Assembly (NCBI GenBank): GCA_035582835.1
Contig: JAYKAV010000012.1
Span: 2,321,877-2,385,876, forward strand
Direction of reading: 5' to 3'
Source of the DNA: Phoebastria nigripes
Lineage: Eukaryota; Chordata; Aves; Procellariiformes; Diomedeidae
DNA: 64,000 bases
Under the pieces are notes generated by a model. That model ran no database searches, was not told the DNA's origin, and saw nothing but the letters and a program-made list of their open reading frames with translations. Shown here piece after piece: positions 1 through 13,900 of the stretch (positions within the stretch are counted from its first letter, which is position 1; every line of letters starts with the position of its first letter). The translations under genes were made by a program, and so were the position numbers.

Positions 1-3000
1 TAATGTGAAAATGCCATATGATTCAAGAGGTTGAAGATAGGAAAAGTGTGAGCAGAAATTTTCATTTTTTCATCTGTTGTAAAGATTACCATTTTTGTTA
101 TTTTATTTTATTTTCTTCTTTTTTCTTCTTTTTTGTACTCACAAAATGTCTTTTATATTATCAGAGTTCAAAACCAACTTCCTTGAACATCTCTATAAAA
201 GTTTTCATAGCAAAACATTTTTTTGAGGATACTTGTGAAGCAGAATCTTACATATGTATTCTGTTGGAAAGGGGAAAAAGAAGAAAGCTGGCATCCTGTG
301 CAGGCAGGGAAAGAATGGGTTTAGTCCCTTGTTCCTGACAGTAATTGAACAAATGGAATCCTTCCTGTAAGCCATTTTTGCTTTTAGTAAAAGCAGGAAA
401 CCAGGAAACAGATGTCATCTCATCCCACTTGTTGCACAACTAGTTCTTTCCAGTCTACCTTTGCTAACCTGCTTATCTTGNTTTTTTTCTGATCACCCTT
501 ACTGCTCTTTCCTTCACTGAGCTTCAGCACTGGCTTTTTCTGTTCCTAATTGAATAGTAATTGTCTGCAAAAAAGGACAAAAAAATTCTGGCGAATACTA
601 ATTTGGGGGGGAAATGTGATTTCATGCTTCCTAAATCTATTTGTAAACTGAGGCTGAATTCAGTCTGCAGCTTTGGTTGGGGAGAGTGGGGGAGGAACAT
701 GAGGAGGGCTGTACGTTGCCGTCTCGTCCCACTGCCCTCAACAGCTCGGAGACTGCCGTGCTCACGCGGGAGAGCTGGGGTCCCCCGTTGTACCTGAGAG
801 CAATTTGCCTTCTGTGCGTTTTTGATGCTGTTCTTTGACTGAAAATCAGTATCACCTTCTGTTCCAGTTGGGGATGGTGCAGCTCTGCAGGCGGGTGCAG
901 GGACTGTGCCACGGGTATCGGTAGGCGATGGCGGGGTCAGGACACTGGGAAGTCTGAGGTACAAGTTCAACACCTCTCTGGGAGAGGAGGAAACGCACAT
1001 TTTTGGATGACACTTTTAATTGTCGGGTGGGAGGGAGAAACCAGAATCTCCTGTGTAGCTCCTCATTTGTTTCCTCCTACAGGTCTCTAATAATGACAGT
1101 TTCCAATTCAGACTAAATGGAGATTGTTGTTTTAGGTAAAATTAATTGTATGACTCTTTATTTTAATGAGAAAAACTGAAGATCTAGCAGCAAAAAGAAA
1201 GTTTGATCTATAAATTTTCTTTTTCAGTCTGGCAGCCAAACCAAAAAAAATCAGGTGTTTGTACATCTGTAATTGCCAGCATCCTGAGCAATAACTTAAG
1301 ATAAATTTGTCTGTGCTCTGTCTCCAGCATCACTTAATTAAAACTTCTCCAGGAGCATGTGAGAAAGCAGGGGCCATTATGAGGATCAAAGTGAAACTAA
1401 GAAGGTTCTCTTTGTGCAAAGATTAACTAGAAATGGCATTTCTTGAGACAGAAACTCTGCTACAATGAGTCTTGTCAGTGACTTAACGAAGTTCAGAGGG
1501 CTCTTTTGCTAGACATAAAATTTGGGGGAAAAATTGTTTTTCACCAGCCAGGGAGAAAGGACCCAACTTCACTTTGCCTTTTGTTTGTTTGCCAAAAAAA
1601 ACCTGGAGGTGCTGTTCATTTTGGTTGAAACATTAGCATTTCTGTGTTTTCTCAGAGTGCTGCCAGTGGCTTGCAGTGCGGGGAATTTTAGTNCCGGGAA
1701 CAATCCCAAACAATCGGGTCAGTTTGCCAAAGTGGCACAAAGCACTGGGAAAACTAGAAGCTGTAAAACCAAATAATTTTCAAGTTATTGTTTGAGGAAA
1801 TAGTTTGCCTTGNTGTCTTATCCTTTTCATAGATTATTGTGCGTTTTCACGGCTTACTTGTTGGACAAAGGCGCATCTGGAAAGGCTGAACCTACCAGGT
1901 CTGCTCCTGGTGTTCCTGTCCCAGATTTGATGTTATTACAAAAACATTTGCTGGCAGCAGGGAAGGATGAAAAAGATGCCAATGTTAGACTTCTATACAT
2001 AGCCTAGAAGAGAAAGGATATCGTTTCAAGAGTAGAGTGGTATAGAACTGACTGCCTCATCGTTGTCATTGTGACCACCTTTCATATACTGATTCCCGCG
2101 AATTTCTAAAACTCCATCGTTAGAGTTGGACATTTGATTGCAGAATTGCTTGAATGATGTATCTTATATGTACTACANTTCACATCTCTTTTATGCATCT
2201 CCAGTATCCATTATCTTCATAACGGTCTTTGCATTTGGTTGCAGAGTCCCGGTTACCTGCTCTCTTCAGTCACTAGACAGAAATAACCGTAGCAAACAAC
2301 AGGAACCCTCTTTGTCGCCAGCTGGTTTAAAGCGTGGTACTTCTTAGTGGGACCAGTCCCGGGATGACTGGGAGGCTCCCAGTGCTGCACAGCTGCTGGA
2401 GCTGTGTGGAGCAGCCCCGTCTCGGTCACAGGGTGCAGCGTGGGTTCAACTCCCAGACCACCATTAATTGCTGTGCAGTTTGTAGCTAGTTGGAGCATTT
2501 GCCACTTCTCCAGTCCATCAAGGGTAATATATTACTGCAGAAATCCTATGAGAAAANCCTTAATTTGCAACTTCCACATTTTTACCGCTTAATTCCCTTG
2601 GAGGTTTTTACCTTGGGAGCACTGTGAATTAGCTTGACAGTTTAAATAACTGCACATGTGTTTCCTANTGTAAGAAGAACGCAAGATGAGAACATGAAAG
2701 CTAAACTTATTCTATATGTGCCATTTGGACAATATACACCCAGTTCCTTGGGCATCTATTATNGCTAGGAAATGAAAAATGACATGTGCCTCTGCCTGCC
2801 ATGAGGCCCTCCGCCGAGATTGAAACACTTTTATTCAAGCTCATAAGCTTGGATGTAAACAGAAGCTGATGTGACTAGTATAGTCGGGTGGCTGGGATGG
2901 ATCACCCTGCTGCTACAATAAGAGCTTGTACTCTGATGTCAAATGCTGCCCGGTGTGGACTTGAGCAAAACAAAGCAAATAAGAAAATAATGCACATTGA

Positions 3001-5351
3001 CCCATTTTGGTGAATGGGAGCACCTATTAGTCAATTTGTAATAGTGTCACTTTCCTGGAAGAGACACTAGCAGTTTAAAATCAGAATATCCATCAACGTG
3101 TCTGAATTGTATTATCTGGGTCTTGGTCCTCTTGCATCTTACTTCTCTGCCTTTTTTTGTTTGCCTTGTATGGCTCTAGCTGTTTCTCTTCCTAGTGTTG
3201 CTTCAGAGTGCTTTCTCATGCTGGTCTCTCTTGCTGCTGTTATATTAAAAGTATTGTAGCTACCACACTGTAAATAAAATATTTTGGGTTTAATCATTGA
3301 TATTTGCCATTTATCCATAATTCCTGCTTACCATTTATCTCTAATTCCTTTGTGCCAGAGATGGTATCAGGGTATCACATCAGCCACTCCCTTTGGGAAA
3401 GCTCTTCCACCATCCTGGCTGTAAGAGCAGCTCTCCGTCTAGCTCGGGCTAAATGCATAGTGTCTGACCACTGCACCCCTACCATAACTGGCATCTTAAA
3501 AAAGGAGCTGTTACCTCCCTTCACCAGTGGACAGCAGAGAAACTCAGAGCTGCCTTCCCAAAGGTAGTAAAAAACTCTCTATCACCAAAAGGACCTGAAA
3601 TCTGCCCTCCCAAAAATTCCACACTGCTTCCTTTCTCCACCCTGGGCCCTCTTTTCTTTAGAAAACCCATGGAAATTACATACTTTGAAGCTGTAGATTG
3701 CATTACAGGCTTTTTTCCTCGCTATTGAGAGTCTGGCCACAGCTGTCTCTCTGTCCAAAGATGCTCAGTTCAGCTGTAATCATTATCGACTATAATAAGA
3801 TTTTTGGCTTCTCCATCCAGGCAATGGAGATTGCATGACCCACACAATAGGTGTAATTATTGTCAGGGTGGGTTGCTGAGCTAGCAGCCTTCCCAACAAT
3901 TTTAGCCTTTTTTTCAAGCACTTAAATCATGTAGGTCACAATTACTTAATATTAAATACTGGTGNTTTNTTTTTTTTTAATAATAGTTTTACAACAACAA
4001 CGCATCACCTGATCTAGGGGTTTTTTTTCTTTTTCTCCCCGTGGATACAGGGATTCTTTAATGTAGATAGACTCTTAACTACAGAAATGTTACTGGCATG
4101 GGTGCCAGCTCTGAGACCCCTTTGCTTCTCTTTCTGCATGCCTGGTGGAGTGGTCGTTTCTCTGTGGTGGAGCTGTGGTATCTGGGCGTGAGCACCTGTA
4201 AGTGTTCTTCTCTCCTGATTTAAAGGGCTCTTAAAGTTACTTGCTGGTACAGTAATTGGAAATCAGAAGGTGTTGGAGAATATTGCTCCGCGTGCCTGTC
4301 TGCTGGTGTCTGTTCTTTGGGGCTGTATTTCCGATCCTCTCGTGAGAGAGCCCGCTTTTTTGAATGAAAGCGATGGAGGGCTATGAGGGATTGCAAAGGA
4401 TCTTCGCAGCAGCTTCAGATGCGTCTAAATAATGGCTCCATCCAGCATGTGAAAGCCCTTTGGTCTTGACACTATAAAATATACCCTCTCCTGTTCTGCT
4501 GTGTCCAGGTGGGAGCCTCGGGAAAGGACACCGTGGAAGGAATGCATAAATTTTCAAGTGACGAATCTTGGAGCTTTGTAGCAGTCTGTGGGTTGGTTTG
4601 GGTTTTTTTTTCTTTTCTTTCAGTGAATTCTCCAAAGTTCCCACATCCTTATTTAACAAGAGAAATCAGAGGTTCTCGTGGGAGATTTGAAGCAGCTTGG
4701 CTTGGCGTGGTGGAGTGCCAGGGAGGGCACGGGTACTTTCCAGGAGCAGCTAATAACTTTAAACTCTCCTTAGGCGTGATGCCAGGACGGAGATTTTTCA
4801 TCAACAGAGACACACGGATGGCTTCCCCTCGATTTCCAGCTGTCTGCGGGCGCCCCGCGCTCGGGAGGTGCCGTGGCCCTGCTTGTGGAGCAGGAGTCTC
4901 AGGCTCAAAACCGGAGCTGGCTGGGGGGGTGCGTTTAACCAGCATGTAACGCGTGCCAGGTGGGGCATTTCAGGAAAGCTGGATAACTCTGCTCGTGGAT
5001 TTGAGTTGATTCCGTCTAATTTTGACTGGGGAAAATAGAAAGAGCATTTAAAAAATGTTTAAACTTTTTGAACTTACTAGCAATGAGACTTTCTTTCCTC
5101 ATTTAAAAATGAAGTTTACTTCTAAAAATCAGTATTGTTTTCTTTTAAAGAAAAAAATCAGGTTGCAATAATTTCAGGTTGTAATAATTGTAAAACAAAA
5201 TGAAACATTCTGTGTGAGTCAGAGAAAAACTTGGGGGTTATTATGCTGTTTTATTCTTTCTCAGCTTTTCCTTTTCACCATTTTATGTCTTCCCACCAAA
5301 ACCAATCTTTTTTTCCCCAGAGTTTTTGGATCAGCTGGTACCAACAGACCT

Positions 5352-5468
5352 GGCCTGACTTCAGGCAACCTCTGTGTCTCAGCTTCTCTACGTCTAAAAC
5401 AAGGAAAAATGATCCTGACCTACTTTGTAAAGTGCTCAGAGATCTGCGGCAGAGCTGCATTTTGTGAT
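5352..5468 (+). repeat. MIR-type SINE fragment (ancient, amniote)
   Basis: The stretch reads as the MIR core and tail: CTCTGTGTCTCAGCTTCTCT, then a purine-rich AAAACAAGGAAAAATGATCC, then TTTGTAAAGTGCTCAGAGAT. This is the usual order of 'cctcagtttcc', 'gtaaaatg' and 'tgtaaagcgctttgagat' in these tRNA-derived elements. It is diverged, as expected for a very old insertion. The family call is by eye. Confidence 0.7.
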
Positions 5469-6410
5469 TTTAAAACCACGCATTTGGTCCTTACGGCTGT
5501 TCCGTGGTTTTCCTCCGGGTGTTTCCATGTCTGCTTTGCCGTGGTTTAGGACCATTATGTTACCCTTCGGCAGAGTGCAGGCAGGCAGCGTGTGCTGATG
5601 GTGGATAAGCCTCCTCCTCTGTGTTCTTTTCCTGAGAACCCCTTCTCTATTACTTCATTTAACAGTACTTTTAAATCTGTATTTTGAAGTATATCTGTGA
5701 ATATCTCCTTTCTCCTGCTGTTAATTAACTCATCCCCGCTGCTGTTTCTTATTATGCATCTCTGATACTTTATTAATTAACACACTGTGCAGTATACTGA
5801 GGAAGTTGGTATCTAAGATGCCATAAAAGATGAAAGTGTTTATCACTGAGAAACAAAATAATGAAGGCAAAAGTTGTGTTTTCATCTGCCAACAATGACA
5901 AGCAGAATGTCACTGGAGATGTGATTTTTTAAATGTTTTTTCCTAAAACAAGCTATATAACTGTAATATGTGAACTGTGCTAAAAGTGAGTATTTCTTTG
6001 GTAGGGATGTATTTATCACTATTACTGTGTTGATACTGTTTTGCAGTGTTACCTGTGTATTTATGAGAAGACCAGTTCACAGACGTGTACTTTATCTTGA
6101 GGCTTCAATTGCCAGGTCAGCTCCATCTCATTTGGTGATGGGCATTTGAATGAGTAACGATTTTCTTGAACAATCTTTGCTTTGCCAGTTCAGGCCAGTT
6201 TGCCTTTCAACTCCTCTGCTGTTCCTATTCTAGATAAGTTGTTTCAGTGGAAGTGTTTTCCCTCAATATCCTTCAACTTGCAAAATTAAAAAGAATCTCA
6301 GCTCTTCACCAAGATAAAGTTTGTCTAATACATTGTCAACATCACTTGCCTTTCAGCTTGTTGGGTTTTTTAAAATCAGTTTAAGCTTGTTCAGGTTGTT
6401 TGGTTTCGGG

Positions 6411-6442
6411 TTTGTTTGTTTGTTTGTTTGTTTGTTTGTTTT
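6411..6442 (+). repeat. (TTTG)n microsatellite, about 8 units
   Basis: A near-perfect tetranucleotide array of TTTG units lies about 300 bp before the exon 3 acceptor. It accounts for the repetitive CLFVCLFVLFV-like frame there. Its length may vary between individuals. Confidence 0.95.
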
Positions 6443-6749
6443 AATCCCTCTACTGACTGGTTTGTTTATTTTGCTTTTCTATGATACTGTTTTTGCCCAT
6501 GTGTTTAATCCGTGACCCTACCCAGGCATGCAGACTGTGTGTATCCCAATGAGTGGTCTGTGCAAAAAAATAATTCTACGAATCCCGTAGGAAGTTTGAC
6601 ATGAAGATTAAGTGCTCCGTAAGGGCAGCGATCCGATCGGAGAGTTTCTCTTCCTCCCAGGCTCCCCTTCCAGCCATGTGTATTTCCCACTGCCTTTCCT
6701 GTGCTCTCCAGTGACAGAGTCCTTTTCTTCTTTCTTCTTTCTTAAACAG

Positions 6750-6891
6750 GTGGGCTCTGCATTGCTCAGTCCCTGAAAATCCCCCAGGATCGGAAGGACA
6801 AGACCATCGACTTTGATAAAATTATCAAGCAGCTCCTAGAAACTCCCAATGCCAGGGCCATCGTTATTTTTGCCAATGATGAGGACATAAA
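6750..6891 (+). CDS. GRM7: GRM7 coding exon 3 (mGluR7 ligand-binding domain, about residues 246-293)
   Basis: mGluR7 is a presynaptic group III class C GPCR coupled to Gi/o that senses high glutamate at active zones. This exon codes part of the Venus-flytrap domain. It is preceded by a pyrimidine tract and AG and followed by gtaagg. Two bases finish a split Gly codon, 46 whole codons follow, and two bases start a split Lys. Seen in translation: [13 protein letters not shown], then a [19 protein letters not shown] stretch, then IFANDEDI. The RKDKTIDFD segment is typical of mGluR7; mGluR4 and mGluR8 have a shorter, different loop there, which separates the paralogues. The Cys corresponds to Cys249, expected to pair with a cysteine in the cysteine-rich domain encoded beyond the window. 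Length 142 bp. The exon number follows family gene structure, since exons 1 and 2 are not in view. Confidence 0.97.
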
Positions 6892-7930
<1,039 letters not shown>

Positions 7931-10869
7931 GTAAGAGCTCTCTTCTGCTTGACTCTCTCTCCTGCTTCCTGAAACGCTGGTGGTACAAAACTGATCGCCC
8001 ATAATTTTTTCCCGTATGTGTTTTGTGAATAAATGTGTGCAGACATGGTGTGATACAAAGAGTATAAAGTACTTGGAGTTCACCTTCTGAAATTTTCCTA
8101 AATGTCTGTGTTCCTCATCTGAAAATTATACCAGTTGAGAAGCTACCAGCAGTGCTTATTAAAGCACAATTTCAGAGCTTATATTAAGCTGTGATGATAT
8201 GACAGGGCCTTTATCACTTAAAAGAAAGTAAACCAAAATGATCTTAACATATCATGTATATACATAGGAAGAGAAAATCTTTTGCAATTTATGTATTATC
8301 TCTGAAGCAGTGGATAAGTTTTCTACTGAAGAAGTAAAACTTCATTTTTAAACCAGCAGTTTCCATTTAAACTTAGCTCAACTTTTATTTCATTCAGCAC
8401 TATATTTATTTATACATATTGCTTGTGTGCTTCACAAATATATGTACTTGTACATATGCATGTGTATATAAAAACTATGGGAAACTTTTTTTACATAATC
8501 CCTTCATTTCTCAACATTTCTTTGTGTTCTGAAGTGTTTGTTGTCTGATCTTTCCTCAATTTGTTATCCCTTTTGTCTGTATAGATACTTAACTATCCAA
8601 ATGGCTTCCTCTGGGCAAACCAAACTCGCCAGTTAGAGTTCATGTTCTCTATAATATGAAAAGAGAAGTTCTTTATAAGGGAGACACTGAGTAGAGAAAA
8701 CAAACTCCTGGGCTGGCACGTGGCTTTGTGTCAGGCAGGGTGTCCAAAGAGTCCTTGAACATGTTGCCCACATTAAAATAGGCTCTGGTGTCTTCACTCA
8801 CAGGAAAACCAAATATTTGCATTCGTTTTTACTGTGTCTACACCTCATTAGTTATTTTTCTCAGGTATATAATATGCTTCATCCTTTTACATTTTTTTAA
8901 ACCCTGGAGGCATTTTCGCATGTTACTTCTCCATAAATACATAAAGTTGATAGACAATGAAGTGTTTTGTTTCTGAAAACCAGGATATTTTAATAATCTT
9001 TTCGTACCGTCTGTGTTCATCCCTGAGGGTTTCTGACACAGAAACGAAAAGTCTGCCAACAGTACACAGAAATAAAAACTTTCCAAGTTTGTTTGTTTTA
9101 AAATTTTTTCCTTCTGTATTACACATTAACCACATTGGACATAGTGGGAAACATGAGGCTTGCCTTTGGACACAATAAGGGACGATAACAGAGTGGAAGG
9201 GTTCAGGTATAGAAAGTCGGTTAAGTAACAGTTACAAATATCAGCGTACTTAGTGTATCTGCAAAAAAGTATGTCCGTTGAGCCCTCAAATATCTTCTTA
9301 TTCAGTGAATATATTAGACTATTGCCTAAAAGCTGGCTAGTTGCAGTTTGCACTTGTAGTCACGTACTTCGCATGATTACTTGTTTGTGATGCTTAAATT
9401 ACGTTTTGCCTATATATATATTTGTGTTAATTCTTCAGGAGCGGCTGCTGTACAGCAGATACATATTTTGAGGTCCGTGAGTTGCATGTTACTTTCCAGA
9501 AAGGGAAAAACACTCAGCCAGAAGTAGGTACTGTACTTGGTATGAAAGGAGAGGCAGAGCAAAGTGTCCCACAATCGCAGTTGCACTGTCAATAGCAAAC
9601 ATTTCCTGGCTGCTCTGTGACTGCTCAGAAAGGTTCAGGCTGGTTCTTAACCTTTTTCAATCCCATTCATCCATCCCTAATTGCCATCTGTATCTGCCAT
9701 CTGCTTAGTCCTGTTAGGAGGAAGAGTAAAGGGATGGTTAAGAGCGCAGAGCAAATTCCCATTCTCCTGAAGCAGTTTTCCAGAACTCAACATTTCCCCT
9801 TTCAGACTGATTCCGTTTCTGTTTCATCCACTAAGAGAAACATCCAGTGAAATCTGTTACTTACAGAAGTAAGTAATCCTTAGGTAGTAGCGTTTCTTTG
9901 CATAGTGAGGCTGTTATCCATATGGATTGTCTGCCTTTCTTGCATTTAGACTGCTGTGTGTTGTTTTGGTTTTCTTTCTGTTGTTGTAGTAATTTCATTT
10001 GGCTATGAATCCAAGAGAACTGGAAACAGACATTTTAATGTTATTCTTTTATCATCCACCAATGAACATCTACTTCCTAAAATTTAGTAATGCTTTTGAT
10101 GAAGACATAAAATAAATGAAATAAGAAGCCTTGATTTTCCCCATAAATTGATGGAAACAAACTAAATTAGCAGAATGGAACTCAATTTGCCCCGAAGGAC
10201 CGTGTCTTGAGTGGTATCCCAGCCTAGCAGTCTCCTTTTTCTGCNGTGGTGTGCAGCAGTGCTGCCGCCTGCCCCTGCGGCTCACGGGCTCCGGGTCAAG
10301 GCAACAGTTAAGCACCAGCTTGATTCCCGCTGGATTTGCTGAGAACTTCTTTATTAGTCATGAATGAGGGGGTTGGTTACTCTTATTTTACTGCTCAAGA
10401 GCATCTTCTTTTTTTTTCCTTTTCTTTTATCACTGTGTTAAATAGTATTCGTAACATGTTAGAAAAAGATTCCTAACAAACTTCACTGGAAACAGAGAGC
10501 ACTGCAGCTCCTGCACCTTAACCTGAAATATGTGATACTGCTAGCCTCTTCTCACGCTTCAGGGAAAAATGTTAGGCTAATAAGCCAAGAAATGTTAAAT
10601 TGCATTGAAAATTAATGTGCCTGCATGTTCAAGTGTATATGGTACACTTTGGATTATCAGATTTTTTTATGTCTGTGAAGCTATTGGTCATGTAAGTCAT
10701 GAAGTGAAACAGTCGTTGTATAGAAAAAGGCATTTTTCAAATAACCCTTCTCCCCCAGCCGTGACTCTTCAATTCAAAATACAGATGTGAAACGCAGGTG
10801 TGTTGGTGTGTTTACGCCTATCTACATAGACACCATTTGAAGTTCCTATTTCTGGTAACAGTGGGAATA

Positions 10870-10935
10870 TTCCAGCAGCCTCCGACTCCAGAGGGAGTCT
10901 AAAGCGCTCAGTTTCTTGTAGAATCAGGCCCCAGA
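10870..10935. repeat. possible ancient CR1/L3-type LINE scrap
   Basis: The run from CCAGCAGCCTCCGACTCCAG to AGAATCAGGCCCCAG resembles the 'ggatcaggccc' phrases common in very old amniote CR1/L3 tails. The match is short and by eye only. It could be coincidence. Confidence 0.3.
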
Positions 10936-13900
10936 TACGCAGTTATTTGTCTTGATACTTGATGTCACTCTCAGGACAAAATTTTCTTTGCCATAGTCCC
11001 GTGGGGTAATTTAGGAAATCATTACATGAACTGAATTCATTCATCTTAAGTCAGTCTTAATANAGCCCAATTGTGTTTGATGTAATTATGCTGAAAGGAT
11101 AAAGTTGCATCTTATTTGCATAATTGCAGTAGACAGTGAGCCAGAGGAAGTGCACACTTAAATAGTAATCACTTCATGAAAAGTTGTGTTTGGAACAAGC
11201 TCCATAGCCAACTTAACCAAGTATCAACTAAGTCGAAAGGCTTTGNGAGGTTTTCAGGGAAAAAAAGCAGAACGTATTTCTCTCTAGAACAACCATGGCA
11301 GCAGAATATTGTATTCTGGTTACTGTTGCTTTGAACTCTTGCAAAAAAAGGTTGTGATGGCGTGTCCTCACGCTTAGAGAAGATTACTAAAACATCGGCC
11401 CGGTCCTGAAACTCAGCGTGTGCTCAGAGGAACAAGCACAGTGTGTTGCATTGCAGAACTCCAAGTACCTGTGCTTATGTGTGTAAGAGCGTGCAGTCAT
11501 ATGCCTTATTTTGAATAGTCTTTTACTCAGAGTATATCCTTGTAATGTTTTTGTGAAGAGGTGTAATGTAACCACAGAGCGAGTGTTAGTGCTGGAAGAT
11601 GAGAAAAATTAAACAGTTTAAACAGCAGACAAAAGCTGTATTTCTAATTAAAGTTTGAATGGGATGTATTATTATTATTACTTTTATATTCATTTTACAA
11701 TAATACAGAAATGATGGCTCTGCATGCATTTGACAGTCATTAAAACAACGCAACAGAAAAAAATCTGCAGAAAGTCTTTCTTCTCCAAAATGCATTTGGT
11801 GGGATTTTACCTACTGCTGCTTTGTTCCCCAGAAACCCTTGTTCTTCTTCGTTCACCTGAATAGAAGGATAAACGTTGCACATGGGGGAGATTCCCGTGT
11901 CAGTTTGGTGTTGAAGAACAGAAAGAGTGCCCTGCTAATCATGGGAAGGGTGAAATGCCATGGAGAGGAGCAAGTGTGAGCTACAGAAGGATTTCAGGCA
12001 AGCAAAAGCAGGCTATTATGGAGTAATGATGCTATCGGGATCATGCTAAAAATGGGAGATGTTGAGGCAAGTATAACAAGTCTCCAAAATTTCAAGTGCC
12101 AGAGGGAAAACGGAAGCACAGTGGAAAATGAAAAGAAAGATTGAGACTTCAAAAAACCAGTGTTTTGTTCTTGCAGTTCAGCTGAGCTACTTGCCTTCAG
12201 GCTAGCAAATTACTGTACGTGGTTGACTTTTCCTTAGGCAGTGATAGTCTAAGAGAAAGTTGTTCATTTGTCGCATTTTTCATTTGAAGTCCCAGAAGCT
12301 TTGTAGACCATCCAAACCAGCAAGAAACAAAATATGGAAACACTCCCTAGATTCTCGTGGGTTGGACCATCATTCCAGCTGTGGACTTCCCCGGATGATG
12401 GCTGGGATGAACTGCAACCCTATTTCTTTGTAGATGGAAATGAACTTCTTCCACACTAATCTTTTTAATTGCAAACTGACCTTTAAGTATTCCACTGCCA
12501 CTTTACCTCTTCATGTTTCAGTAGATTTAATAAACTTCAGAGCATTTCCTCCTCTTGTTATCACTACTATACCCAAATCTAATTCTACGTTTTAACTGCC
12601 TGGGGTAGCTCTCTGTTACACCATATAGATGTATATAAGAGTTAGCTGGATGACCCTCTGATTAAAGATGATAATACTACTGGTCCAGAGATCAATTAAA
12701 GTTCTCCCTAGCAGGCAGATTCAAAGTCAGGAGTTCCTAAATTCTTTCCCTGGAGGAAGAGCAGATCTTTCTGCCAGTGATAAGAAAATATCTGTGGCAT
12801 GAGGGATGGAAAACCCTGATCCTTTTGGAGCAGGTTTGTGCAGTACTTGCTGAATTCAGTATAGAAAGCTGTTAAGACAGTGCATGTCCAGAAGATACTC
12901 AAGTCCGAGGAGTGGGGTCAGGCAGATGGTCTTGGGTTTCAGAATGATGGTCTTTCCCATTTTTGTTCTTTTCTTTCCCATTTTTTCTTCTAGGCTAAGC
13001 AATATCTACACTTCAGATTTTGCTTATATCAGTCTGTAGTATCTATTCAGATTAAAAATGGCTCATTAAACTCCTTCAGGGGCGTGGCAGTAGAGAGCAT
13101 GCATAGTAGGTGGAACAGTAACGTTCAGGATGTCGGCTGGACCTTCAGAAGGTGGCTACAACTTGCTGCATGGCAGGCCAGCAATATATTTTTATCAAAT
13201 GCAGTGTCACAGAAGAAATGAGGAAATAAGCAGCTTTATTCCTGCAAAAATATTCCTATCATGCAACTCCAAGATTTATCTTTCGCCATTTGGTCCCGTG
13301 CAGAGCTGGGTGAGGTGCTCAGAGCTTGCCCGGGCGCTGCAGTCAGCATGGCATCCCTGGGCATCCTCTCCAACCTCAAACCTCTCACTCAAGGCTTAGC
13401 ACAGGAAAAACTAATACCTGGTAAGCCCTTGTTAATACCTGTTAGTATCTTGTTAAGCCCCACATATGAAGTAGTGAAAACTAGATTTTCAAGAGACAGT
13501 AGTAATTTTGGATGCTCTTTTGTAATCTACCCACTCTGATACATTGAGGTTCACAGGATCTGTAGAAAATACTGAACACCTTTTTAGGAAATACGGATCA
13601 TAAAGTCCTAGAGAGAGAACTAGAACAGAGATACGCAATTTCTGAAAATCACAGCCATATTTTTAAGGAGTCCAAATGCCTTCAGTAGGTCTTACAAAGT
13701 TTTAAAAATAAATAAATATAATTTCCATGAATTGAAAATGTCTCTCTATTCAGGGATATCTTAGAAATTGTTTTCCTCTTAACCTCAGCTGTAAAGATGA
13801 ACAACTATCTGCTTACCTCTTGCTTTCTGTTGTTCCTATGCCTCTTTTCTGTGTAAAAATTTTCGAATTGGGCTGTTACACTGTGGTTCATGTTGTTAGC

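Larger units (their letters stand above)
1..6749 (+). other. GRM7: GRM7 intron 2, 3' part
   Basis: This is non-coding sequence upstream of exon 3. It ends in a C/T-rich tract (6721-6740) and aaacag, a normal acceptor. I see no exon 2 in it: no translated segment matches the receptor between its first lobe and residue 246, so exon 2 lies upstream of the window. It contains a MIR-type SINE at 5352-5468, a (TTTG)n repeat at 6411-6442 and a low-complexity, pyrimidine-rich start (60-140). The open frames here, up to 158 codons, resemble nothing I recognise. A stretch at about 2790-3060 has balanced composition and no repeat signature (see findings). Confidence 0.9.
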
